A stretch of DNA of 64,000 nt from Carya illinoinensis (taxonomy: Eukaryota > Streptophyta > Magnoliopsida > Fagales > Juglandaceae): positions 38,411,433-38,475,432 of the forward strand of contig NC_056766.1 of assembly GCF_018687715.1 (NCBI RefSeq). The letters are read 5' to 3'. Shown here piece by piece: positions 1-13,400 of this stretch (positions within the stretch are counted from its first letter, which is position 1; every line of letters starts with the position of its first letter). The translations under genes were made by a program, and so were the position numbers. The notes below the pieces were generated by a model that was not told the origin of the DNA, ran no database searches, and saw nothing but the letters and a program-made list of their open reading frames with translations.

Positions 1-209
1 AGGAGGGCCTTTTCTTGGTGTACAAGTATGTCTCTGGCGAAAGCGAGCGCCCATCTGCATGGTATGTTTTGAAGCCTGAAGGTCTTTTATTTGAAAATTT
101 GATTTGGATTTGATGAGTTTGAATTGATTTTGTGACACACGTTTGTAGGGAAGAAGGGCTCAAGAGCTGGTTCTTTACTTCCATGGTCTATGAGCTAGGT
201 GGGAAATAA
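1..209 (+). CDS. C-terminal exons of an unidentified plant gene (partial)
   Basis: Seen: the third frame is open from the window edge to a strong GTATGT donor at position 62 (coding 1-61). A matching TTTGTAG acceptor ends at 148, and coding resumes at 149 and stops with TAA at 207-209. The junction is in phase and gives a C-terminus ending in SMVYELGGK. Without splicing the frame would stop at about 113. I do not recognise the family, so no function is given. The gene runs convergently with the DnaJ gene at 1489-17252 and the two 3' ends are about 1.3 kb apart. Whether it is expressed cannot be judged from here. Confidence 0.5.
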
Positions 210-435
210 TTTATTTTTACTAGTTGGGAAATGATAATTTTAAGTAAAAATAAATTATTAATTAATATATAGAGTGTATTTATAAAAATAAAAAATAAAA
301 AAAATTATTATTAAAATATTTAATATTATATTATTATTTTGACTTTGAGATAGATAACGGATTAATATCTCCAATGATTTTAATTTTTAGTCAAATTTTA
401 GACTTGGTAATAATAGCAAATACCTTGTGGATATT
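205..435 (+). repeat. AT-rich MITE-like repeat, copy 1 of an inverted pair
   Basis: This stretch, including TTAATATATAGAGTGTATTT and the downstream TTTGACTTTGAG block, is repeated in inverted orientation at about 17690-18000. The two copies lie just outside the two ends of the DnaJ gene. It is noncoding, and no perfect terminal repeats could be fixed by eye. Confidence 0.55.
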
Positions 436-648
436 AAGAAGGAAATAGATAATTACTTTTTGTGGCTGAAATTTCACTACTCTCTTATAAAACTCTTGCA
501 AAATTTCAGACAAGGGAAGCCAAGAAAGAATCCTTTGTGGCTTGAATCATGTATCTACCAACCTGTTTAAGAAAAAACACTAATTTTTTTAGAACCATTC
601 AAACTGTATAAAGAGGTGCACATGCAGCCACTACTTAACTCCTCTCAA

Positions 649-1208
649 TGTTGGGTTGAGTGTGGAGCCTAGTTTGAGAGATGAAAAGTACCAGACAGAT
701 TGTTCATTAAATTACGCTTGACTTGGTGCTCGAGCAAAATTCAGAGAGAGAGTTCGCTCAAGATGTACACGACTGTTGGCTCAAGCGATAAAAACGCTAA
801 TATTCACTCGAGGTTATCTCACAATGCATTCGACTCTTCACTCAAGCAAAGAGTCCTAATTTTGCCACCTTAGGGTTCCTCATGTCGAAGCCTATACATA
901 TAAAGGTTTTTTCATATGTTTGTTGATGAGATTGAAGTGAGAGAGAGGCAAACGGCATGGAAAGCTTTCTTGTGAGAGAAAAAAGCCCCAGACAGAGAGT
1001 TGAGATTGTGAATAAAGTGAAGCTTTTGTAATTCACTGTGTTGTAATCTCCTTTGAATAAAATTTCATGCAGCTTCGTGAAAGTAAATAAATTGTTGAAC
1101 CACGTAAATATTGTGGTGTGTGATTGTGTGTGCTTAATTCCTGTATTTCCATATTTATTTCATTGTTTGTCTCGCTATTGTTGTGTGGGTGTGGTGTTTT
1201 TCAGAACA
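649..1208 (+). mobile_element. Solo LTR (Copia-like)
   Basis: The 560-bp segment begins TGTTGGG and ends AGAACA (canonical TG...CA). It is flanked by a perfect 5-bp duplication CTCAA at 644-648 and 1209-1213. A TATA-like ATATAAAGG lies near 892 and an AATAAAA signal near 1055, as expected inside a plus-oriented LTR. No internal retrotransposon sequence adjoins it, so it is most simply a solo LTR left by LTR-LTR recombination. The segment 436-643 to its left shows no gene. Confidence 0.8.
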
Positions 1209-1488
1209 CTCAATGCTGATGAAGTCAGGCCTTGGGCAGTATGAGATCCATATTTCAGCATCAATGACAGATTGAATCAGCATTAGCCAAGATGAAAAAA
1301 AGACAACAAAATTATGAGACATTTCTTTCTTCTTCATATAAGTAAACGACTATATTAATATAATACGCATTATAAGACATTTCTTGAGCATTATAAAGTT
1401 ATGAAGGAAAAGGATGCAGGCAAAACTGAAATTACATCCAATCCCATTGTCCACTGCAGTAATACATGTAGATATACCCTCAAATGGT

Positions 1489-4400
1489 TTACCTAAAAAA
1501 ATTCTTTAATTCAATTTCCTTTCTTTTTCTGTGGATACCGGCGGAATTAATTCTTTTTCGTACCGATGTGCTGTCCTCGGTCTTTCCAATCAAGGACAAT
1601 ATACAAGTTATAACAAAAATTACATAAATTGAGATTACAAATGAGGAGTTTGGCTTGCTACACCTCCACAATGAAACAGATGGCTCCAAGCTAACTGATG
1701 CAAACCCTTCTTGGGAACTTCGCCGCCTGTAAATAAGCAGAAGATAGAAATTTGCAGGATGAGTTCAATGCTTACAGATGATAAGTAAGCAAATTCAAGA
1801 CTCGTTTCCAGTAGATGCAAAAATTGCCTATATGAACAAGTAATTCGTCCATGATTAGTCCTATTTCTAAATAGTGAACACCATAATCACGACAACTCAT
1901 CAGCTCATTTTTCTTAAGAGGAACTACGGTGCAACCTACAGGAAAAACTTCGAGAAGTTATTCATCTAACAAACTACTTAGAAATGCGTCGCTCATATGT
2001 AACCCTTAAGAGTTGGCTCAAGTGGTAAAGGCTTCACCATTAATTGATTTGTCAATTCCAAATAATTAAAGACATCCTGTTTTCTCAGTTCAATATCTTT
2101 GAATTTTATACTTTAATTTCAACTTTTCTGCATGCCCAACTGTCAAGTCAAGCTAAGAAGATATGATATGAAGTGCCAGTGAAACATACCCCAAGAAATC
2201 CTTAATGGAGTTCCATAAAGATGCCATGCGTTTGATCCGTGAGCTTGAAGCATGGGTTTCTTGGTTTCTACTTTTATGTTTATCAGAGTCACCTTGCTGT
2301 ACTTCTGGAAAGAAAGAATGAAAAAGGTATAAAAATCTGGATTTCCAGCAGGATGTTCACCAACAGTCTACTTCAATCGAAAGATGGTAATATAAGGAAA
2401 ATAGCTGACATTACCGGTTGTATTGGCAAAATCAGAATGGAGTCTGCTTGATGCCCTAAGTAAAGCCAATTTCTCAACAATTTGGCGTTCTTTATCACTG
2501 CCATTGCCAATGTTCATTTGGGTTTAAACATGTGCACAAGATAACAAAATAAAAATAGGATCACGCCAATGAAACCATCATCACATAGCTAAGCATCGTA
2601 ATTCCATATTACTAAGAAGATAGTTTTAAGTTTAGCTTAAGCAATTAGTTTGCCCGATAGTCATCTGATATAGATGAGAGTGAGATTTTGTTTACATTCA
2701 GTTTTAGCTTGTAGATGGTTAGACTAGAGTATTGGAGTATATGGTATCCTCTTTGTAAATGAAATAGCTTGGCCTCCATTGGGTGCCTCTTTCAAGACTA
2801 GGTCTATGTGGGATTATGTGATTGAGAAGATTGAGCATCGTTTGGCTAGCTAGAAGGGAATTTATTTGTCTAAAGGCAGTGAGATCATGTTGATCAAGAG
2901 TACTCTGTCCACATTGTCTACATCTTTTCCATCCCTTTTGCCCCTCACTATTGTGGCCAATCAAATAGAGAAACTACAATGGGACTTTTTATTTATTTAT
3001 TTATTTATTTATTTATTATAGGTAATCAAGAAGTTATATTCATAAAAGAGTAATGCTATACACCACACCACCATCTCACTGGCATCTCACTATATATAAT
3101 GTGGCGCATTTATCACCATTTGATGATAAAGAAGCATGCAATAAATAATTATTCAATGGTGGTAAATGTGCCACATCTTACTTAGTGGGATGCAAGTAGG
3201 ATGGTAGTATGGTGTATAGAATTTTCCTTCATAAAAATAGGTAAAGCCAAGGTACACAGGTAGTATACATGAGAAACACCTAACTAGAAGTTACAATAGA
3301 AAGTAGAAGATCATGGACACTTAGTCCGTTACAAACTATGGTCCCTGCCCATAATAACAAGGACTTATAGAAGAAAACTTTTAGCTCATCCGTTGTTCTT
3401 TCTTGATTCTCAAAACTTCTAGCATTTATCTCCCTCCAAATGCACCAACACATGCATATAGGAATCATTTACCTTATGGCAACTACCTAAGAGTTACCAT
3501 GAAAGCCTCTCCAGCTTGCGAGGAAATCCACCAAACTAAAAGGCATGACCCATGACAATCCGATTCTTGTGAACAAATCATCCCACATGTTCCTGGCCAC
3601 CTCACAGTGTAAAAGCAGATGATCTACTGATTCACCCTGCTTCTTATACACACAACACCAATCCAATACTATTATCCGTCATTTCCTTAGATTGTCCATA
3701 GTGGGGATCTTACCCAAAGATGCTGACCATACACAAAAGGCTACTTTTGAAGGAGCTTTCGTCTGCCATATGCTCTTCCATGGGAAACTAGTCATTCCAA
3801 GACTCATTAGCACTTGGTAAAATGATCTAACAGTGAAATTATCTTTCTTGGAACGACTCCAGTGCATCTTATCTTCGGAACCCCATGACAGACTTACAGA
3901 ATACAATGCTACAAAAAACTCAGTAATAGACTTCAACTCCCAATCTTGGGCTGCCCTAATGAAGCCATTTGAGAAGGCCAAAAGATTAGCAATCGCTGCA
4001 TCCATTTCTCTTGCGATCTCAAAGATAGTAGGGAAGGTGTCTCGGAGGCTATGGTTACCACACCATTTGTTATACCAAAAACTAATACGAGAACCATCAC
4101 CCACCACAATGTGTTCATGTCCTCGAAAGACTCCCAATGACTCCTAATATATTTCCACAATCCCACTCCATGCGTGCCTCATATCTCATTTGAACACCAT
4201 CCACCCAAAGCCTCTCCAACCTATGAATCCATAACAGACTTCCATAACGCCTCCCTTCATGTTGGTACCTCCATAGCCATTTACCCAAGAGGGATTGGTT
4301 GAATTTCGTCAAGTGGCGAATCCCCAATCCTCCCCTGGAAATTGGAGTACAAACCATTGACCAATTAACTAGATGAAATTTGAACTCTTCCCCCAAGCCA

Positions 4401-7400
4401 CTCCACAAGAAATCCCTTTGTAACTTCTCAATGTGGTTAGCTACCTTTGTAGGAAGCGGGAACAAGGACAAAAAGTAGGTGGGTAGGTTTGATAGAGTGC
4501 TTTTAATTAAAGTTGGCCTACCTCCTCTCAATGAATATAACCTCTTCCAAGAAGCCAATCTGCGCTCCACCTTTTCGACTACGTCATTCCAAATCCTCTC
4601 TGATTTAAAAAAAAAAAAAAGCAACCAATGGTAATCCAAGATACTTCATAGGCAGAGATGATAATTTGCAACCCAAGAGTGTAGCTAAACTCTTTGCATT
4701 GTGGACCACCCCCATTGGCACTAATTCAGACTTTGAAAGGTTGATACTCAAGCCTGACATAGCTGCAAAACAAAGAAGTAGTGCCCTCAAAGCTTGAATG
4801 TGTCAAAGATGTGCACCACAAAAGACGAGAGTGTCATTGGCAAAAAGCAAGTGAGATATATTGAGATCCCCGTTCCCCACCGAAAAACCATATAGTAGCC
4901 CACCTTCCACAACGCTCTCAATTATCTTATTGGGAGCTTCCATGACAAATAAAAAAAGTAAAGGAGAAAGTGGATCCCCCTGTCTCAAGCCATGAGAGGA
5001 GTTGAAGAAACTCACCGGTGAGCCATTCACCAAAATAGAGAAACAAACTGAAGAGATGCAAAATTCCACCCATTTCTGCCATCTTCCCTCAAAACCACAT
5101 CTGTCAAGTAAGTAGAGTAAGAACTGCCAATTGACATGGTCACATGCTTTCTCCATATCTAACTTGTAGAGTAACCTGGGTTCTCTATACTTAAGTTGTC
5201 TGTCCAAAACTTTATTTGCAATAAGCACCGAATCAAGGATTTGTCTACCTTTGACAAATGCATTTTGCGGCTTCAAAATAAGTTTTTCCACCACCGAGCT
5301 CAATCTATTCGCGAGCACTTTGGACAGAATTTTATACACCCCATTCACAAGGCTAATGGGATGATAGTCTCTAACATATGTGGACCCCACCTTTTTAGGA
5401 ATAAGTGCTAAGAATGTAGCATTAAGACTCTTTTCACATTTAGCATTTGTATGAAACTCATGAAAGACTTGCATTAGATCTTCCTGAATCATCTCCCAAC
5501 AAACTTGAAAGAAACCCAAAGTAAACCCGTCCTGATCGGGAGTCTTATCACTTGCCATACCTCTTATAACTCTGCACACCTCCTCTTTTGCAAACAGCCT
5601 CTTTAGCCGCCCTACACTCCGCTGATCTAATGCTGAAAAATTCAAACCATCCACTTTCGGTCGCCAAATAGAGTTGTTGAAAATACTGCTCAATGTGGTT
5701 GCTGATTTACTAACTGGTCCAAAGAAACTGCCCCTTCTACCATCAGTGAATCAATTGCATTGTTCCTCCTGTGGGAATTAGCCACCATGTGGAAGAATTC
5801 CGTGCACTTATCCCCCCTCCTTAAGCCAAAGCGCCCTTGGTTTCTATCTCCATGAAATCTGCTCATCAAAGTTACTGTTTCCAGTTCAGCTACTACTTGA
5901 CTCTTGCGGATTTTTTAAGGTTCAGATGGTGTTCTGGCCGCCTCCTTTCCTTCCAAACCCTGTAACTCCTCCACAAGAGAATGCCTCTGCTGAAACACAT
6001 TGCCAAAAACTTGTTCATTCCATTGCTTCAAGTCCTGTTTCAATGCTTTAAACTTTTTCGCCATTATGAAACTTGAGGATCCTTGGAAATTGTAGAAGAC
6101 CACCATTGTCTGACCTTGTCTACAAAACCTTCAGTTTTAAGACACATATTCTCAAACTTAAAATGCCTTCTACCACCTTGGATGCTTCCACAAACTAAAA
6201 TGATGGGGAAGTTATAAGAGCATAACCGGGGTAACCTTCTTTGAGCTACATACAAGAAGTGTGACTTCCATTCAGGAGTTAGCAAAAATCTATCAATCCT
6301 CGGCTAAGATGGAACTTCTCGGTTGTTGGACCAAGTAAACGTGCCTCTTGTCAATGGAATGTCCATAAGCTCCTGCTATGAAATGAAATCAGAAAAGTCC
6401 CTTATTGCTGGAATGATGTGAGATACACCCAAACTTTCGCTTGGAAAGCGAGATATGTTAAAGACCCCACCAATGCAACTTGGTAGCTCCCACCAACGAG
6501 GAAGTCTTGCCAATTCTTCCCACATTAGCCTTCTCTCCGAATCAATATTTGGGCCATAAACTCCAGCAAATGCCCATTTGAAGCCGTCTTCTAAATTTAC
6601 AAAAGAGCATGCAACAAAGAAATTTCCCACACAATCCTCCACCATATCCACCACCCTTTTATCAAACATAATTAGAACTCCCCTAGATGCTCCTTTTGAT
6701 GGCAGATAAGACCACCCAACATGTTGCCCTTAGAGCTGAAATACCAAAAGCTGAAAGAGCTGAGATGATCATTTGTTGTACCATTTCTGGTGTAATAGAG
6801 GTGGGATTTTGAGAAGTGGAAGCTAGAACATGAGAGGAAGTGGCCAAGGTAGAACTGGCAATACTAGTAGCCTCAGCAGCAGCTGAATAGACAATTTCTT
6901 GGCGACGTGGATGACGTATCGGGCAATCCTTGATGATATGTCCTTGCTTCTTGCAATAGTTGCAAGTTTTCTTAGAGCAATTTGCAGCGATATGCCCATA
7001 ACCTTTGCAACTATAGCATTGAGTAGTGCTCAAATCCCTCCCTTTGGTTTTTCCTTGAGCTGCATATGCCACAGGAGCTGGAGTAGCATGGCTTTTCGAG
7101 TCATCAATCTTTGCTCCTCTCGAAATATCTCCCCCAAGCACATATCAAGTGGAGGCACTTGATCTCAGTTCATCAAATTAGCACGAATAAATTCAAATTT
7201 AGGCCTTAGTTTCATAAGAAAATGTGCCCACATACTTGCTTCATGAACAGCTCGAATATCAGCCAAACTTGTCACTGGAATTGATGTGTACACAATATCT
7301 GTAGACTCAGCCCACAAGTTACAAAAACCAAAATAAAACTCCTCCACACAGAGAGCTCCTTGAGAGAAACTCGACATCTCTAGTTCGAGTTGAAATCTCT

Positions 7401-10400
7401 TAACTACATTATTCTAAGTATACAGCCCTTGAGATGATTCCACATATCACGAGCATTCTTGAATGAGCATAAATTCAAGATAATATGGGGATAAACAGAT
7501 CCAAGAATCCAAGACATGACTGGGGCATCCTTGCTTTCCCAAGAAGCCCACTGATCTTTGTCCTCTGGTGCCACACTACTCCCATTAATATGATCCCAAA
7601 GTTCCTTCCCTTTCACCAAAAGTTGAAATTGAAAAGACCACGCAGCATAATTCTTTCCATCGAATTGAACCAGAAGAGAATCTCTAATTTCAGAAGACAT
7701 GATAGACAAGAAACCTTAGCCGCAACCCTTGAGAGTAGAAAAAAAAATAGCCGCAACTCTGGAAACAGAAAAACACTAGCCGAAAAAATAAATAAATAAA
7801 TAAATCTTAGAATTAGAAAAACCTAGGATTATGAACCTTGCTATGATACCATAACAATTTTCGTTTGTTGAATGATCTCCTGCTCTTTCTTCCCATTCAT
7901 AAATAGCAAAAAATAGATTACATAGATGGGAAATTCGAAATCCGACTTCCTATCTTAAAGGGATTCAAATCTTGGATAAGATATGTTTCCCATACTTATC
8001 TACCCAATCTAAATATTCAAATTACAAATCCTATACAGCTGTACAAATCTGTCTATACCCGAAATACATAGATAAACATAGGAATTAATTTAAATAAATA
8101 TAATCCACTAATAGCCCTCTCCATAAACTGCGCACTATTTGTCTTGTAATAGCTTCCAACTTGGTCTCTTGTAAACAAATTATATCCCACTTCAATTGAC
8201 GAAGTAAATTTCTAACTTGGAGCCGCTTATTAAGATCATGCAGCCCCTCACGTCCCATGATATTATTTTTGGCTTCATGGGACAACCATTTTACCCCTCC
8301 CCTTACAACGCTCCCGATTCGAGCTCTTCTCACCACCATTGTCTTTCATTGCCCATGTTAGCCTATTGAGTTCTCTTTCCCTCATTTTGGCCAAATTCAT
8401 AGACAGGTCCGCTTTGGATTGAGCATTAGCAGCCTCTATGGCTGAGTAAAGCCATAAATTCAGCTTCGAAGCCCTCACATTTAATCCCTATCACCTGCTT
8501 AAGATCCATAGCTTTTTGGATAACCCAATCTGTCACGTTGGGATGAAAAGAATTTAGAGTGGGTTCATCCTCACCATCCTTAAAATCCTCATACAAAACC
8601 AAAGAACCAACCAATTCAACCTCCCCCATATCACCCACAGAGTCCACACCTCCATTTATCTCCGATATCTGTTTTTTTGCCGAACAGAATTTTTCCAATA
8701 ACTGTGCAGTAGATGACACTGACCAGCAGTTATTGACCAGCACAGAAAGTTCCAACAGTGGTTTCTGTGGTGACCCACAGTGTTCATAAGGACACGGGAC
8801 CACTGTCAACTGTGCCGTAGTCTTCTCCAACACTGGGACCACAATCGTCGCCGCCGGGGAGATGGGAGGCAGCCCAGCGTTTCCCAGCATCAAAGTCTGT
8901 GCCACCCGGAGGTCTGGTGGCCCACCCATATGCTCTGTATGCACCGTCGTGTCGATCTGTAGTGGCTCTGTTGGTGGAGTGTCGCCGACATAGGGGTGGG
9001 ATGTCACATGGTGGGGAGACAACCCAGAGGCTGCCGGCGCACAAGTCTGAATTTCAATGAATTTCATGCCACAACAGACTTTCATGTGCTGGATTTTCAT
9101 GCTTTCTTCTATCATTTTCTACTTCTAATTAAAGCATTTTTCTCGTATACATCCAATGCACTTGGTCTATGCTTTTGTGTTATCTAACAATAAAATTCTC
9201 CATTACTTACACAAAAAATAAAAAATAAAAAATAAAAAAGAAAAGAAAAACAAGTTATACAAGAAGTAGACAGAAATATACTGTTAAAAGCTGTCCAACT
9301 TAATCCACTGCATAGGAAAGAAGTATAAACATCAAAATGGCACGCACCTGACAGTTTTTGGGATCAGAACATTGACAATGAAGTGATGATCACCTCTCTG
9401 AGAAGGTTTATTGATGTTTGGAACCCCCATGCGTGAAATTTTAACTTTTTCTCCAGGCTGAATTCCGGAGGGAATTTGAAGATCTTTCAAACCCTCAACA
9501 GTTTCTACCTGAAATCACATTAAGATTTCTATGTCATTTTATTTATTCATATTTTGAACCACACCAATATTACCGGCCATAGTGCTCTGGAGAATACCAT
9601 ATAACTCTTGCTTATCAGACACCCCACAGTTCAAAGATGACAGAAGAAAGTAGGAAAAACAACACACAAGCCAGATAAAAATATTCATGAAACTTAGGTG
9701 TGGCTCTTGTATAAGTCCCGTGTACTTGGCTTCATCTATTATCAATAAAATGCTTATTTACTGATAAAAAAATATTCAAGAAACTGCAATGACAGAAGAA
9801 TGTAGATAAAAATAGGGGGAAATTACATTTTGCTCTACCAAATTGCCATCCATTTTTCTCTGTGGATCAAAAAGTACCAAAGGTCCAAAAGTTTCAATTG
9901 GTACCATAAACGATGAAAACTGCAATGTGCACCCCCTGTCCATCTAAGGGATTAATTTGGAACTTAGGGTGCACAACAAAACCTATTGGTAGTTTAAGGT
10001 GCACATTGAAACTTTTCATAAATTAAGGTACAAATTGAAACATATTGGCAATTAGAGTGCAAGTTAACCCCTAGAGGTTGGCTCAAGTGGTAAAGGCCTT
10101 AGGCTTGGGGGTATGCTACCCCCAAGTCTAAGGTTCAAGTCCTCTTGAGTGCTAACAATCTCTAGGGGCCATTGGACTAGGGATTTTCCCTTTAAATTAC
10201 CCGAGGTGCACTTGTGGGAAATTCCTTACTGAGGGCCTGTGCACCCCCAATATTAGTCAGGACACTGTTCCCGGACACCCGGTGCCAATAAAAAAAAGAA
10301 GAAGTGCAAGTTAGAATTGAACTCTTCAATTTGATTGCATTTTCAAAACAAGAACACAAGGCCAAGTTAGATACCACTTAAAATTCTGAGTCAGAGGTAG

Positions 10401-13400
10401 TATTAATGGTAATTAGGTGGTCAATCATGTCACCAAGTTTGTTAGGGATGAAAAATCAAGTGGAATTGCCTCTGAATTATGCGTTTTTTTTTTTTCTATA
10501 ACTTTGGATTATGCCATAGAAACTAGTGAAACCTAAGATGGAATCCCATTTTGGTAGATCTTATTAGATTCACAATTCTACAAAGTGATCGACAATTCCA
10601 GCTTACATTTTTAATCTCTTATTTATGTGGTGATGAAAGTTAAGTATAACAAAATCAACATAGAAAGGAAAACATGAGGCAAAATATTAATTGCATCAAA
10701 TAATTTGTTAATAGAACTAAGTAGATGAATGGCAAAGAACAATAAAACCTCTCCACCTATAATACTAGGAGTTATTATTACCTTAACTACAGTCCCTAGT
10801 ATTGCCTCGGTATAGTCAATATTAATTTTTGAGTAAAGCTGTAGACCTTCCCTCCAAATTCCATGCTTTTCATCTACATGGAGGACCAAATAGAGATCAC
10901 CAACTACACCCCTGCCAAAAGGAAAAAAAGACAGAAGAGTGAAACAAAGTTTAAACATCCCTGTGATGATACCATATTTTTCTTTTATGTTAAAAAATAT
11001 CTTATAAAGAAAAAAAATTATTGTCTAAAAATCCTTTTGATAAGTACTTTATGTCTTGTAAAGTGAAAATCACAAAACAAAACAAACGTACAACGACCTG
11101 TTTTGTTGCAACTTTTACAGCTAATTTTCCGTTCTCGTTCATTAAAACAGAAAAAAAAAAAAGTCCAAAAATGTGTTACCAGATGTGTTTCCTAAACTGT
11201 TTCCAACTTTTACTTACTAGCTTTATTTTTTTTTTATTTCTTTGATTTCAAATTTAGGGTAAAACAAAATGATCACAAACAAGATATTTCTAAATGCTTT
11301 TCTTGTTCTCTAGTAACAATTTTAAAAAACTATTTTTGAGAACACAATCAAATAGCCCTGATAATGAGCATGTCATAACATGATAAGGGGAAGAATAAGA
11401 ATGGAATGCCAGTTAGAGATAGTAGTAGTAGTGAAAATGACATTAGTAGGATTTGAAAGCGCAAGCTTCTAACCATTCTTTCTTTTTTAATCTTCAGCAA
11501 TGCCATTAAGACTTTTGAGTCACAAACATATCTAAGAAATCAAGTTATTTTTCAATACTCTAGTCCATTGTTCACACACTCTAACCTCTGTACACTTTCA
11601 TATTCTTCAGAATCCTCAAAAGAGAAAAATTACCTCTATAATATTTGGGCTTGAGTATAAGAGATGATGAATGGCTTAGGTTTTCCTTCTAGTCATTAGA
11701 ATCACTCTGTCCATAAATTTCATCATACTTTTTCACTCCTAATTTTAGGCCACAAAGCAGCTCAAATTTTACACTAATGTTGATCTATATTGTATCCACC
11801 CCCTCATGGACTTAAAAAACACTTCACTAAAAAATTATTAGCAATTTAAAACCATACAATGGAACAAATGAAATCAGGACAATATATCAGTAATAAGCCA
11901 AAGTCATGCCCCTTAAGGCACGCTTCATTTTCACTCTTTTACTTCTTCCATATCCCTTTCTCTGATTAATCTTTCTCAGTTTCTGGAGCTGTTGGCACCA
12001 AATAGAAACAGAAAGAGCCGATTTCTAGTCACTTGGCAAAACTCTGATTATTCAATTTAAAGATTACATTAGAAAAACTCAATTTAGAAAAAAATAAAAT
12101 AAAATAAAAATCTGGAATTGATAGCAAACCTGTTCTTATTGGCATTCCCTTCACCTGGAATTTTCATTGTTGCTCCATCACTAACGCCAGGTGGTATGAC
12201 CACTTTCATGTTTCTCTTTGACCACACTTGACCACTGCCACCACACCTTCGGCAGTGATCAGTGATTATCTTGCCATCACCACCACACTTGAAGCAAGTC
12301 GATACCTAAAAATTTGTATAATAACATCCATGCAGCAAATCAAACAAGGGAAGCGAAATGTAAAAGGAAAGATGGGAGGAGAGAGATTATATGGTCAGCC
12401 CATCCTTTGTGCCTATAATTGATAATATTAGCTCAAACAAAACTTGTTCCACATAGGAGATATGTAGAGTTACAACAAAGAAGATTAAGAAAATAAGCTA
12501 CAATCATTTAGCTATTTGAGTCTTTGACTATGACACAGGTTTGTAACAGTGTAGCAGAAGTTAATTCTTGGACAAATGTGTGTATGCATCCACCATATCC
12601 TTTCAAGGATCATTTACAAGAATTATAGGGGCCTTTTCACAAATCCTGAATGGATACAAAAGATTTTTATATTCCATTTTTTTCTTTTTCATGTTGAAAA
12701 GTATTGCATTGTGGGATTATGTACGTAACATTATTTATAAGCATTAAAAGGACCAAGGACTGGGATTTCCCTATTGGAGTGAATAGCGTGAAAGTAAGAT
12801 ACTCCAATTAAATAAAAGCTGAAAGAGTGAATGAATAAACATCATGTGAATTGATAAACAAATCACAAAAAAATAAAAAAAAAACTGTTTACTCTTTACT
12901 CAGAGTAGAACTAGAGCATAACATAACAAAATTGAAAATTGCATTTCAATTGGAACTTGGTTATTCAACTGAAATTCTTGCTATATCCTCACCCCTGGGA
13001 ATGTCTCACAATATTCATTCATGAATAAAGTGAATATTGAATGAATACCTCATGGACAGAGAAAGCATGCCATCAGTTTGATGCACCCTGATAAATACTA
13101 GGTGAGTCATTATTTTGAGAGTTGATACCAGGCTAGAAGTTTTCCACAAGCTTCAAAGACAAAAGATTATGCATTTGATAGATGATTAACCTGTATGCTC
13201 ATCCACTCTATATGTCATCACCAATATGTTCTGAAAGGTCATATTACCTGCGACATTATTCCAAATGGCGTTTCCTGACTTTTCATTACCCCTCCTCTAC
13301 CTCCACACTGAGAACATGATTGAATGGAACTATTAGATTTTGCTCCTGTCCCATCACACTTATCACATGTCTCGGAACAAGGAACTTCTATTTCACGCCG

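Larger units (their letters stand above)
2986..9115 (-). mobile_element. Decayed L1-type LINE in DnaJ intron 8
   Basis: Read on the minus strand: a Pro/Ser-rich ORF1 C-terminal portion (9115-8275, frameshifted), an endonuclease start (8339-8085, motif CLQETKLE), then an inserted Copia piece (about 6690-8093), the rest of the endonuclease (6669-5915, with GGVFN where active elements have GGDFN), the reverse transcriptase (5693-4803) and the C-terminal zf-RVT part (4790-3280). The 3' end is a (TAAA)n tail at about 2986-3018. Damage is extensive: the RT box reads FAND instead of FADD, a TGA interrupts the frame at 4803, and an internal A tract with a frame change lies at about 4606-4620. The exact 5' end and target-site duplication were not found. 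It is not functional. Confidence 0.8.

Noticed and set aside
10623..10958. A 111-codon minus frame taken as a stand-alone gene
   Set aside because: Its middle is exon 7 of the DnaJ gene; the outer parts are intron.
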